A DNA stretch of 64,000 bases. Source: Linepithema humile (lineage: Eukaryota > Arthropoda > Insecta > Hymenoptera > Formicidae). The DNA lies in NCBI RefSeq assembly GCF_040581485.1, contig NC_090129.1:9410501-9474500 (forward strand), in the 5' to 3' direction. The position numbers and the translations under genes are program-made. The notes under the pieces are model-generated. The model did no database searches. It was not told the DNA's origin and saw only the letters and a list, made by a program, of their open reading frames with translations. Of this stretch, positions 44,621 through 56,862 are shown piece by piece (position 1 is the stretch's first letter; each line of letters opens with the position of its first letter).

Positions 44621-46193
44621 CCTTATGTGTAATGGATGTTCCTCTACCTGTGTTGCCAATTTATAATCTACAGAGTCACCGAGTATAATGGCAATTTAAA
44701 CGACGTAAGAAACGAAGATAATCAAGTACAGATTATTATTTTGCACTGACAACACTTAATTTTGCTCCGCTTGTGCAATTTTGTACAAAAAAAAAAAATA
44801 ATCAGCATAAGATTATTTTAATCTCTGCATTAGTGCTTGTGGTCGCAGAATCTAATCAATGTTCGTCGTATGTAGAAATTTGTTTTGCATAGTCTATAAT
44901 TAACTATTATATTGTGATACACAAAAATCTTAGTAACTATAAATAATTGTTATAAAAAAATCTATTAAATAATCTAACATTTTCTCAAATTTAACATGTG
45001 TGAATATTCGGTATTCTTGTGTTGAGTATTTACAGAAGATAATGTTACGTCTGAATGCAAACATTTAGGTTTCAGATATAGAGAATGCAGATTGAAAACA
45101 GAGATACTATTCACTTTCGAATGCTAAGGAATTCATTTCTACGACCATGAATATATAACACTGGAGATCATAGCGGGAATAAAAATATGCCGTTTCGCGT
45201 TCGTGGGTGCAAGGACGATGAGGCAGTACGCATTTATACGATCGTTTTATGATCAAATAAGGTCGAGGTTTTAGCAGGACCAAGAATTGAAGCCAATCAA
45301 TTTGTTAATGTATGTATTTTAATTTAAAATAATTAATAATTATTCAAATTGCGATACTATCCAGACAGCACACATGTCCAAAATACATCCAAAGGATATC
45401 CGAAGGATATCCAGAAAACGTCTTGTAGTCCCAAAAACATTCTCTGGACGTCTTTTGGATATGTTGTGCTGTCTAGGTGTATCAAATGTAATTTACGTGG
45501 AACTGATTTTTCTTTTCAGAGTATCTCCTGCAACAATGAAAATGCAAAGAAATGACTTATAAGTACATCTAGTTTCTTCATAAAAACATGAAGATTGATT
45601 TAATGAGTTTCGTGGTCAACGCGAAGTTAAATTTTACGCAGCTATTAAATTTCATAGAAATACAACGAGGGAGACCAAAATAAGCAATACATGTTGCAAT
45701 AGACTTGCTATCACTATCATTTCTATGCCAGTGCCAGTGCGACATAAATTAGATATTAAATTACAGTGTATAATTACAAATGTTACGTATGTATAAGTTA
45801 CATGTTATACAATGTATATCGATATGTTACATGTGTATTATATTAATTACAAGTTATTTAACGTGATCCAGGCGGAGGGGGATCGAATCAACATGCGCGA
45901 GAGAAGGCGCCGCGGTTCGGGAGAACAGAACACGACCGCGCCGTCTCGCGCTGTTCGAGTACGAGGAGGGTTCGCGGTAGTCGTGGTAGGGACAATAACG
46001 ACATCGTGTCGCGCTTTGCTATCGCGCGGAGAATCACGGGCAAATCAAACATGGCGATTCAGTCGCTGTTTACGGTGCAAGCATACGGTTTCTAGTGGTG
46101 TGGCAGCGGGTACTGTTGCACGGAGGAGACTTTCGGACGGTGATATACGATTGTGCCATCGCGCATTGACAGATTTCGGTAGATATTGTGATC
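44621..46193. other. HEXIM upstream region
   Basis: AT-rich up to about 45870, then CpG-rich up to the HEXIM start. A MITE-like element lies at 45361-45478. The last 300 bases look like a promoter or 5' UTR. No other gene was recognised. Confidence 0.5.
45361..45478. mobile_element. Short MITE with AGACAGCACA terminal inverted repeats
   Basis: The left end CCAGACAGCACACATGTCC pairs with the right end, whose reverse complement is CCTAGACAGCACAACATATCC. The 118-bp interior is made of repeated GGATATCC/GGACGTC-like half-palindromes. The small size and terminal inversion indicate a MITE. The superfamily is not assigned. Confidence 0.55.
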
Positions 46194-47662
46194 ATGGACG
46201 CGCCTGAGGCAGAAACAACGACGGAGAAAGTGTTGGGCGGCGTCGATAGAGGCATACGCGACGCGAAGGGCGTAAAAGTGGAGTCGACGCCTGCGGCGTC
46301 ATCACGCCCAGGCGTCGAGCAAGTGCCTCGACCTACCGGCGAGAATACGAAACGGGAGCAGAATGTTGATCATTCGAACGGGAAGAACGTAAGTACCGAC
46401 AGTCGATAATTTTATATTTGACAAAGTATTTCATCAAATTCAAATTGCAATATTGTTTTTTAATTTGATTTATAGAGTCTGCTGTGACTATTTTGAAATG
46501 TTTTGTGTATTCGGTGTATTGTTTGATCTATAAATAAAATTATTTTTTAAATTATGATATAAAATAACAATATATTAATAATTCAATCGTTACATTCTAT
46601 ATTTGTAAAATTTAATACTGTGCTTTTTTTATTTTGTAGTGTCGAGTATCACTTATACAGTTCTGTGGAAGATTGAAAAGTGGTAGTGGCAGTGGTGATC
46701 AGGACAGTGGTCATCATGATGATGGAACAGATATTACGGCAAAGAAAAGAAAAACTCGTAGGGGCAAACCCAAGCATAGGAAATTGAAACCCTATTCGAA
46801 ACAATTGTCTTATCAGCAACAATTGCGGAGTAGGTCAATTGGTAGAAATGCGAAAACTGGTAGGCAGCCACCAGCTCCATATAATACCACGCAGTTTCTT
46901 ATGGCTGATCATGGCGATCTGCCTGATCTCGAACAAAAACTATCTGAAGCTGCATCGTTGGATGTACCTACTATGTTTACGAAACCACCAGCGCCAACGC
47001 GTACTCGGGATTCCAGTTTCAGCGTTGATTCGGATGAAGATTACTTTTACTCATCGCCAGAAGATGAAGAGGAATTTTTAACGAAGGAATTCTCGACTGC
47101 ATACGAAGCTCTTCACGAAGAAAGGTTGAACACTTTGACGAAAACAGATTTAATTCAGGAATACAAACATTTAGAAGCCAAAATGGATTCGTTGACAAAA
47201 AGATTACGTAATAAGAGCATTCATCAAATGGAAGAAAGGGATCCGGAAGGCAAAAACGTCTCCAATTCAGAAACGGCAGAAATAGCAAAGAAATTGAAAT
47301 TGTACCAACAACGGATCGATGATTTGATACAACAAAATGAACAGCTGAGGCGGGAGAACGAAATGTTACGTAGTGAAAAGAGATTGCACGCTAGCAGCTC
47401 TGAGTCCAGTGTCGACAGTGAAAGCGACAGCGATAGTTCTAGTAATAGCAACCAAAGTGGATGTAGTTGCTCTCTCTCAAGCCCAGAGACGTCCCCTAAG
47501 CATACTTACAAATTTAGATTAGATAATAGTGTAAGAACAGATAGCAAAAGCGACAGCTGCGATACTAGCCCAAGTGCAAGCCCAAGAACATCATCTATAA
47601 CACCTACTAATTTTTCTAATGGTCACACGATCATTAATGAAACAGGTAGTTTTCCCACATAG
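46194..47662 (+). CDS. Hexim: HEXIM, P-TEFb/7SK snRNP inhibitor
   Basis: Two exons (46194-46388 and 46640-47662) encode 405 residues. The basic RNA-binding ARM motif lies at about 100-119 (KKRKTRRGKPKHRKLKPYSK). The PYNT motif that contacts P-TEFb is at 145-148 in PAPYNTTQFLMADHGDLPDL, followed by an acidic stretch (DSDEDYFYSSPEDEEEF). A C-terminal coiled-coil dimerisation region spans about 219-300. The last 100 residues are Ser-rich and specific to this lineage as far as I can tell. HEXIM bound to 7SK RNA sequesters CDK9-cyclin T and so limits RNA polymerase II pause release. The start ATG follows a CpG-rich leader, and the first 65 residues show no conserved motif. A second ATG in exon 1 is absent, so this start is favoured. 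Confidence 0.95.
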
Positions 47663-49294
47663 ATTCTGAAATGTATTCTTTACTATATTGAAATTACGTT
47701 CGATATTATGAAATTTTCTCAAAAAAGTCAGGCTATGTGTATCCACTAAATCTATCCTCTTAATATCTGAAGAGACGTGTTATTCAATGAATTTTGTTAT
47801 TGAACAGCATTCCTTCATTCTTCCGATATCTGCTAAATCATGCGTTAGGCTATCGTTTAATGTCTCGTTACAATTCGCCAGTTCACTCTCTTTTTCTTTT
47901 TTTTTTTTTTCCTCTTAAAACTACATATACATACAATCATGTGGATATATATGTATAACAATATGATAAATATAGAATTAATGTTCCATAGGAACACCAG
48001 GATCTCCTTCGCATCTGTTTGTGCTAGTTTATTGTCTGCTTGGCAAAATCTATACATTTATGAAATGTTTGCATTCAACATGCATATTTCTCTTTCCTGT
48101 TTACTCTATTATAGTACACTACGAAATTTAATTGCGGTCTTTCAGAGCCTGATTTTCTTCTTCTTTCGCGTACTGCCAATTGTTAGGACTGTGCTAAGTT
48201 TGTGTAAATGCAGGTCTACAGACCATCAACTAACAGACCTATGTACATATACGCATGGGTGAAATGAATTTTTTTAAACCCATCAGAAGTATTATATGTA
48301 TTATATGTAATATTTTTTGACAATGTAATGAATTATATATAATAGAAAGTTAAAAATCTTTGTACACATGCAATTGTATAGTTTTAGAAGATAAGGCGAA
48401 ATGTTAGTTTATGGTCTGATAAATATAAGGTATGCAAAAATGTTTTACATTTTTGACTTTAAATAAATCTTAAGTTCTTCAATCTTTTCTGTTGTAAACA
48501 GTATATCTATTTCATATCCTGATTGTTCAAAACTTTTCTCATTTTCTGTCATTTTAGATATTTTGCTTAATAATGAGGACTGGACCAAACTGTTTTTATT
48601 TATATTTAAACCAATTAACACAAAATGGGGATCAACGGACGGAGTACGGAAAATATTGATAATCAGTAATAAATGGTGTAATTATTGTATAAATTTATTT
48701 ATTTTATTTTATATATTTATTATGACAAAACTAATATGTTATTAATAATTTATATTATTAATTATTAATAATATATTTTTATGGTATATATATATTATTA
48801 ATGTTTATTAATGATTTGATTTGTAATATATTTTATATATTGTTAGCATCATAGTACTAGAAGCAGAAAATTTATATGGGAGCGCCAAATGTTGCATCTA
48901 ATTACGAGCAGTCATTGATGCACGGAAATATCAAGAAGTGGCATCGTAGACCATAGAGGTGAGATTTGCTTACAATCTGTTTTTTGGTATCGGATTCAAC
49001 ATTCCAGGTTTGTTCGCGTCGCAATCCCCAACATGCTCTTATTCGCTCCAATACGCCTCAATCTATAGTACTACGTCACGTATACTATAGATTGGAACGA
49101 GTAGGAGCATGTTGGCGCACGCGAATAGACCTTCCCGAGTCCATTGCAAAGCGGCTTAACACGCCTGAAATGTGACCAACTTCATGGCGCGATAAATTGA
49201 AAAACACAGTACACAAGCGCTCGGTTGCGCTTGGTCAAAATTTGTGGTTGTACAAGAGTGTTTATCGGCTACCAGGCGATATAGTATGAAAGCG
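47663..49294 (+). other. HEXIM 3' UTR and DDB1 upstream region
   Basis: AT-rich sequence with no coding exon. A canonical AATAAA at 48462-48467 is the best HEXIM poly(A) signal and implies a 3' UTR of about 800 nt. TA-rich low-complexity DNA follows (about 48690-48840), then a long inverted repeat just before DDB1. Confidence 0.55.
49028..49115. repeat. Imperfect inverted repeat upstream of DDB1
   Basis: CCAACATGCTC at 49028 pairs with GAGCATGTTGG ending at 49115. The inner arms TCTATAGTA and TATACTATAGA also pair, with an ACGTCACGT word at the centre. The left arm carries about 10 extra bases. It lies about 180 bp before the DDB1 start codon and could be a small fold-back element or a cruciform-prone regulatory site. 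Confidence 0.75.
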
Positions 49295-52200
49295 ATGTCT
49301 CATCATTACGTGGTGACGGCACACAAACCAACGGCTGTCACTGCCTGCGTAACCGGTAAGTGATTAGATCCTGAGAAATTACTAAGAGAAAGCTCTGAAG
49401 GATATTGCTCTGAAAAAATTATTGCTTCTTTGTTGCGTTCTCCCAAAGGTAATTTTACTTCACCCACGGATTTGAACCTGATATTGGCGAAAAATGTACG
49501 CTTGGAGATATATCTGGTGACACCGGAAGGCCTGAGACCTCTAAAAGAAGTCGGGATCTACGGCAAAATTGCCGTCATAAAATTCTTCAGACCACCGGTG
49601 AGGTTATCTTTTTGTGAGGTTATTTCTATGTCGACTGATCATGAAAGATATCTGTTTATGTTCATCGCGAGTTTTGTTTACAGCAGTTTTGTTACCTTTT
49701 ATTAATAAATCGCAAAGAAAAGCATGTCTATTTCAATTTCTAATGATTTAGGTAAATTAGATTGGATGCTTTTACAGCATTACATTTATTATATAGTATT
49801 AAAATATGGTAAATGATCTCTTTTTAGGAGAGACTGTTCTTCAAGTTTTATTAGAGAAAGTTATGCAATTTATGAAAATTTATGTAAAAATTACACAGCC
49901 ATATCATTATCCAAGATTAAGATTATAAATTAAATACTTATTTGATGAAAATAATGCACAATATGTATTTACAAAAGTTTTATTTTCTGACAGCATGAGA
50001 AAAAGGACCTCTTATTTCTGTTAACAACACGTTACAATGCTATGATTTTGGAATGTATCGGTGAGGGAGAAGACATTGAAATCATAACAAAGGCTCATGG
50101 AAACGTCGCAGATCGTATCGGAAAGGCTTCCGAAACTGGGATTAAAGCCGTCATTGATCCGAAAGCACGGGTGATCGGTCTCAGATTGTACGATGGTCTG
50201 TTTAAGATTATACCTCTGGACAAGGATAATCCAGAGCTTAAGGCATCTTCAATACGTATGGACGAGCAGCAAGTGCAAGATGTCAATTTTCTTCACGGAT
50301 GCGCTAATCCCACCTTGATTCTAATCCATCAAGATATTAACGGCAGACACGTGAAAACACACGAGATAAACTTGAGGGATAAGGAATTTTCAAAGATACC
50401 CTGGAGGCAGGATAATGTAGAGCGAGAAGCCATGATGGTGATTCCCGTACCTTCTCCCATTTGCGGGGCCATCATAATAGGACAGGAGAGCATTATATAT
50501 CACGACGGTACGACATACGTCGCTGTTGTGCCACCGATCATAAAGCAGAGCACTATCACCTGCTACGCGAAGGTGGATAATCAAGGATTGCGATACTTGC
50601 TGGGCGACATGGCCGGTCACTTGTTCATGTTGTTCTTGGAGCAGGAAAAGAAGCCCGACGGGACTCAAGTGGTGAAGGATTTGAAAGTCGAGCTGCTGGG
50701 CGAAATCAGTATACCGGAATGCATAACTTACCTGGACAACGGCGTGATATACGTCGGTAGTCGCCTGGGCGATTCTCAGTTGATCAAACTAATCACAAAG
50801 GCAGATGAAAATGGATCCTACTGCGCCCCCATGGAAACTTTCACCAACTTGGCGCCTATCGTCGACATGGCTGTAGTAGATCTGGAAAGGCAGGGCCAGG
50901 GACAGATGGTGACGTGCTCCGGCGCTTTTAAGGAAGGTTCCCTCAGAATTATCCGAAACGGCATAGGCATCCAAGAGCACGCGAGCATTGATCTGCCGGG
51001 GATTAAAGGTATGTGGGCTCTGAAGGTCGGCGGCGGGAGTTTCGATAATACATTGGTGCTGTCGTTCGTTGGACAGACGAGAATCTTGACTCTGAACGGC
51101 GAGGAAGTCGAGGAGACGGAGATACCGGGCTTCGTCGCGGACGAGCAGACATTCCACACGGGCAACGTCACCAATGACCTATTTATCCAGATAACTCCGA
51201 CGTCCGCCAGATTGATTTCGCACGAGAGAAAGATAGTGGTTTCCGAGTGGGAGCCGCAGAACAAGAGAACAATCAGCGTGGTGGCCTGCAACGGCACGCA
51301 GGTCCTGTGCGCCACAGGAAACGATCTCTTCTACATGGAAATCTCGTGCGACCAGATCGTGTCCAAGGGATTCGTCACTTTGCAGCACGAAGTGGCGTGC
51401 CTGGACATCTCGCCGCTCGAGGGTGTCACCGAGGCGAAAATCGTTGCCGTCGGACTGTGGACGGACATATCCGTTCGCATTCTCACTCTGCCCGGCTTGG
51501 AAGAGATCAATAAAGAGCTCCTCGGCGGCGAGATTATACCCAGATCGATTTTGATGACTTGCTTCGAGGGTAACACGTACTTACTTTGCGCACTGGGCGA
51601 CGGCAGCATGTACTACTTCACTCTGCACAGGCAGAACGGCGTGCTCTCGGACAAGAAGAAGGTCACCCTGGGAACGCAACCCACGGTTCTCAGGACCTTC
51701 CGCTCGCTGTCCACGACAAACGTGTTCGCATGCTCGGACAGGCCGACGGTGATTTACTCCTCGAATCACAAGCTGGTCTTCAGCAACGTCAATCTCAAGG
51801 AGGTGAATCATATGTGCTCCCTGAACGCGGAGTCGTATCCCGACAGTCTGGCGCTGGCCACCGACAGCACGGTGACGATCGGCACGATCGACGAGATCCA
51901 GAAGCTCCACATAAGAACGGTGCCGTTGGGGGAGTCGCCGAGACGAATCGCTTATCAAGAAAGCTCGCAGACCTTCGGGGTGATAACAATGCGCGTGGAC
52001 GTGCAGGAGAGCAGCGGTATGAGCATCGTCAGGCATTCCGCGTCCACTCAGGCGGCCTCCACGTCCAGCAGCAGTCAGATCGCGTCGCACAACAAGCCGA
52101 GCGGGCACACCGCCAGCGAGATCGGCCAGGAGATCGAGGTGCACAATCTCCTCATCATCGATCAGCACACGTTCGAGGTGCTGCACGCGCACACGCTGAT

Positions 52201-53404
52201 GCCCACCGAATACGCGCTGTCGCTCATCTCGACGCGACTCGGCGAGGACCCGACGTCCTACTTCGTCGTTGGAACCGCGTTCATAAATCCGGACGAGACC
52301 GAGCCGAAGATGGGCAGGATATTGCTGTATCATTGGAGCGACGGAAAGTTCGCGCAGGTCGCGGAGAAGGAAATCAAGGGCTCGTGCTACTCGCTCGTCG
52401 AGTTCAACGGCAAACTTCTCGCGAGCATCAACAGCACCGTACGATTGTTCGAGTGGACCGCGGAGAAGGAGCTCAGACTGGAGTGCAGTCACTTCAATAA
52501 CATTATAGCGCTTTACTTGAAGACCAAGGGCGACTTTGTCTTGGTGGGCGACCTTATGAGATCCCTCACACTGCTTCAGTACAAGACGATGGAAGGTAGC
52601 TTCGAGGAGATAGCCAGGGACTACAATCCCAATTGGATGACCGCTATCGAGATACTGGACGATGATACCTTCCTGGGCGCCGAGAATTGCTTCAATCTCT
52701 TTGTGTGTCAGAAAGACAGGTACGCGTGATGCAGAAACATAGATTTGTATATTTTTGACGAAAAGTAAATATGGATATTTTTTTTTTAAATTTATATACA
52801 ACATTGATATTAAATACAACTAAAGTATACATATTTCTTTTCTAGCGCCGCGACGTCCGAAGATGAGAGGCAGCAAATGCAGGAAGTAGGTCAGTTTCAT
52901 CTAGGTGACATGGTCAACGTCTTCCGGCACGGTTCATTGGTGATGCAGAATTTGGGAGAATCGAGCACACCTACGTTGGGCTGCGTATTGTTTGGGACTG
53001 TTAGCGGTGCAATTGGTCTAGTGACACAAATTCCGTTCGCATTTTACGAATTCCTGCGCAACTTGGAGGACAAACTGAACAGCGTGATAAAAAGCGTGGG
53101 AAAAATAGAGCATCACTTCTGGAGGAGTTTCAATACGGAATTAAAGATCGAACCATGCGAGGGCTTTATAGACGGCGATCTGATCGAAAGTTTCCTGGAC
53201 TTGAATCACGACAAAATGGCGGAAGTTGCAATGGGCCTTATGGTAATATACATGTTTTCCTACGTGTTTCTCTTCTCACCGTTCACATTTTATATTAATT
53301 CCTGCAAACTTTGTTCATAGATCGACGACGGCAGCGGCATGAAAAAGGAAGCGACGGTAGATGATCTAGTAAAAATAGTGGAAGATCTTACAAGGATACA
53401 TTAA
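49295..53404 (+). CDS. DDB1: DNA damage-binding protein 1 (DDB1), CRL4 adaptor
   Basis: Five exons (49295-49355, 49449-49597, 49994-52719, 52846-53242 and 53321-53404) encode 1138 residues (human 1140). The N-terminus MSHHYVVTAHKPTAVTACVT, KDLLFLLTTRYNAMILE, VDLERQGQGQMVTCSGAFKE, GGEIIPRSILMTCFEG and KKVTLGTQPTVLRTFRSLST run through the triple beta-propeller fold. The end VKIVEDLTRIH matches the family C-terminus. DDB1 links CUL4-RBX1 to DCAF substrate receptors in nuclear ubiquitin ligases for DNA repair and replication control. An ATG nine bases upstream (49286) is in frame, but I chose 49295 because it gives the family start. The third exon alone codes for about 908 residues. The gene is convergent with ARL16. 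Confidence 0.97.
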
Positions 53405-53795
53405 ATAATATTTAAGTGAACAATATTTAAATTTGTGAAATGTCTGTACTAGAAGACGTAAGACGGATTCAGACAGCGATTTAAGCGGGAACGCAAACGT
53501 TTATACAGTCATCTTTACTATCATTGTACGCAGAAACGTAAATGGCGTAAATTATCTTTTTGTCTGTAGATCTTTTTTGTATGCATCCCTGAGAGTGAAT
53601 AATTTTGAGGATCTGGTTCGTGTGAGAAAATTCGTTCACTTTCATTTGTCATATGTTACATCGGCGAGCAGTAATTTTTAGAATCTTGCATATGACGTAG
53701 AGATAATTACAGCGTAGAGCGACATTGGCTGATAAATTATTTTCAAAGAGTGCTCGGATTTCTAGTACCTTTGTATCTTTGTAAGATTGAGTGTA

Positions 53796-53801
53796 AATAA
53801 A
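53796..53801 (+). terminator. DDB1 poly(A) signal
   Basis: AATAAA about 390 nt after the DDB1 stop. It is the only canonical hexamer before the ARL16 coding region on the opposite strand, so the DDB1 transcript should end close to 53820. Confidence 0.6.
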
Positions 53802-53858
53802 AAGGATTTTAGCTAACGGACCTCTCCCTGTCATCATACAACCACAACGATCACTTGT

Positions 53859-54472
53859 TCATTTATTGGCGTTGACAGTAGCTTTCAGCGTTTCCGGATC
53901 GAACAGCCAGCTGCGTAACTCCTCCACTCCTTGACCCGTCATTCCGCTGGTCTCGAGCACCGTGATCTTCTGCGTCACTTCCCGCTGCAGACGCGCGTAT
54001 TGCAACATCAGCAGTGCCTCGTTTCTCATCTGACGATACGATACGTCCATCTTGTTCAAGATAAGAGCGACTTTCACGTTCCGCAATCGCGGCTCCACGA
54101 GGAAGGAATAAAATAACACGCCCGCAGCACTTATTTGACAAAGATTACTGGTGTCCACTACATAAATTATTTTATGAATCTGGCAACACACAAGAAGGAA
54201 TATCTCGTTAGTATTTAAAAATGTATCGCGAATTTTTGCGCGATATGCTTTTTTTTTTTTTTTACCTTGTCGAAATAATACTTCCATAGCGGTGCCATGT
54301 TGCCTCCGATTTCCTGAATTATCATATCAAATTCGCCAGTATCATTTTTCACGGTGAATAAATTTACTCCATTGGTGGGTACGGTATGAGTTGCGTCGTC
54401 GATCTCATCTCCCTGAAGATTCTTCATTAAAAGAGTCTTGCCTGATTTGAATGGCCCGAGGCAGAGGCACAT
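53859..54472 (-). CDS. ARL16: ADP-ribosylation factor-like protein 16 (ARL16)
   Basis: Two minus-strand exons (54472-54266 and 54179-53859) encode 175 residues, typical for ARL16. The start MCLCLGPFKSGKTLLMKNLQ contains the P-loop GPFKSGKT (6-13). QEIGGNMAPLW stands in place of the usual DxGGQ switch II (vertebrate ARL16 has ELGG there). NKMD at 111-114 is the G4 guanine-specificity motif. There is no Gly2, so N-terminal myristoylation is not expected. ARL16 is an atypical small GTPase; roles in Golgi-to-cilium trafficking have been reported for the vertebrate protein. The last two sense codons, AAT AAA, followed by TGA also form a poly(A) hexamer (53862-53867). The gene is convergent with DDB1. 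Confidence 0.9.
53862..53867 (-). terminator. Possible ARL16 poly(A) signal inside the last codons
   Basis: On the minus strand AATAAA spans the last two sense codons immediately before TGA. If it is used, the ARL16 3' UTR would be about 10-25 nt and the ARL16 and DDB1 transcripts would end nearly back to back. Confidence 0.45.
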
Positions 54473-56862
54473 TGTTTATTTACATACACATCGATGAATC
54501 GTCCAACCTGATAAATACCGCAGTCTAAACGTCAACAGGCCGATATTGATTTAACAAGCTCATCGCCAGCATGACTTGCGTGACATACTTTCGTTAGTGA
54601 TGTTTTAAACTAGTGACTGTTAAAACATGAAAGTAGCAAAAACTCGTTTCGAATCCAACAATCGGAAAAATGTTTTAACGGTTCAGCCTTTTAATCGAAG
54701 TAATTTTAATTAATCCTGCAATTAGCGCTTCAATTAAACACACGCAGCTCATGGCTTGTAGGACTCAACGCAGTAGAAAATGCCCATAAGTTCGTTATAA
54801 ATTAATTATATTTACATTCACAATATGAATTTTTAAACATTATATACATTTTCTTTTCTAAATACGAAAAATATATTACTTACATTGTACCTCACGACCT
54901 TAAAACTTTTATTGCAACAGTTTTACTCGCTAACATGTTTACTTCGTGGTTTTAACAAAACTAAAAAAAAAATTAATTCATCTACCACTGAGAAATAAAG
55001 GAAACTATAAAATCTCTTTTCATTGCGGTCCCATTCGACAACTTGGCACAATGAAGAGTCAATGTTGTCGAATTACTATCTAGATAATGGCAGTAATCTT
55101 CTAACACTGTACATCTCGTTTTTTGCAAATAAAAAAAAAGAAAAAAAAAAACACATGAATGATATGATTTTTACGTTTGTACGTAGCAAACATCGTATAC
55201 GTAATTGAGATTTAAATAAAACGGCAATAATACTATTGTAATATAATAATACAATAATCGCTTTGTGTCAACAGTAAATTTATGTCAGCTTATAAGTACA
55301 GAATTTTTATTGAACGTGATAGTGAATTCTTGTAAGCTCCTTCCTTTACACAACATAAAATGAGAATGTACACCAACATACATACATTCATTCTTTGATT
55401 AATTTGCATGTTGATTTCTTAACAAAATTATGCGTGGAAATTATACTACCTCACATTTTGGTATAATTCTTTCACATTCCGTCACGTGTAGTAGAAATTA
55501 AAGAGCACAATTTTTTCTCGCAATAACGCGTGACAGAATAAAATATTGTAGGTAAAAATATCGTTGAGATAATAAGACTTTCCCGAAAAGACGAAGTTTT
55601 CTGGAAACAAACAACAAAGCAATAGATCTTTGTAAAATAATAAACAAGAGTTTACATGCATATCTATTGCGATGGCACGATGTGTGCGCCAATCTAAAAA
55701 AATATACTAAAATATTGATATATATTCACCGTCAACTTAAAATTTATGTTTCACGCATATCCAATATCACGAGATTTTCAAGAACAAATACAAAATAATG
55801 AATACCTTAAGAGAATTTATCTAACGTGTTTACAAATTATAATTTTTTTGTATCAGTCTAAGCTCTGTAGTATATCATGTACATTATATATATCTTCCGT
55901 TTCCACGTAAGAATGATCTTGCGATTTGCGTGTCTGATAGCAACTTGGGAAAAATATGGGGTCTCGTCTAACATAGCGACGAACAGTATGCACGTTCAAC
56001 AATGAACACGCATGCCATTGTGGGAGAGCATTTCTTTAATTCGTTGTCAATAAATCCATTTGCATCAAACTGACTGAGAATCGAGATCTTTCTCCCGTGA
56101 AATATATATAATAACACAGTACCCTATAACTGGTAATAATAAACAACAATTCTAGTATATGCCTCTTTGCTATAAATAATTTAATAATAATTTTTGATAT
56201 ACTATCATAGCGCAATGCAATGATAAATAATTGCTTTCCATATGTAGAATCTTACTTATGTATGTCTTAAACTGGTGCTTCCATAAATAATTAATATTAA
56301 TAAATATTAATCATAGATAAAAGCAATTCGTAAAATGGCGGTACCGATAATGCTATCTATAAGTGAAAAAGTTTGTATGTACAAACACAATCCATTTAAT
56401 CATCGTGTTTCCAAGTGTCATGTGTTTGAAGAGCTACTATATTTATTTGTCTAGTGTTATTTGATCACTGTGAGCTATTAAACTCGTCGATTCTTTTCCA
56501 ATAATTATCATTATTTTCAAAGTAATGGGGTTTTCTATCTTAATAACAATATCTAAAAATTATATATTTTTTAGAGCGGGTATTGTCCGCGATAAAAGGG
56601 GTCTTTGCATACTATTATTTCACTTCATCCCGCAACTGCACCGCACTTCTCCCGCTGAACACGTCTACTTCTGTTTAGCAGATGCACTTTTTTTTTTTCC
56701 TTTCTCCAAATCTATTCGTTCAGTAGCGCAGTCACGCGCATCATCATCAAACGGAAAGTTTTTAAGGCAGTTTTAAGGCTCGCAGGGAGAAGGCGACACG
56801 CAATAGAAAGGGTCAGCCATAGAAACATAAAATGGCACGCTTGTCATTGGAAAATTGTTGTT
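54473..56862. other. ARL16 upstream region and probable ZNF106-like 3' UTR
   Basis: AT-rich sequence with A- and T-homopolymers (near 55130 and 56690). No coding exon was found. The gene on the right reads leftward and ends at 56863, so part of this interval is its 3' UTR. A minus-strand AATAAA near 55305 and others are candidate poly(A) signals. The 200 bases next to 54472 probably hold the ARL16 promoter. Confidence 0.5.

Noticed and set aside
51581..52819. 412-codon minus-strand open frame opposite DDB1
   Set aside because: It lies entirely over the highly conserved DDB1 exon, has no recognisable domain and is explained by codon bias of the sense strand.
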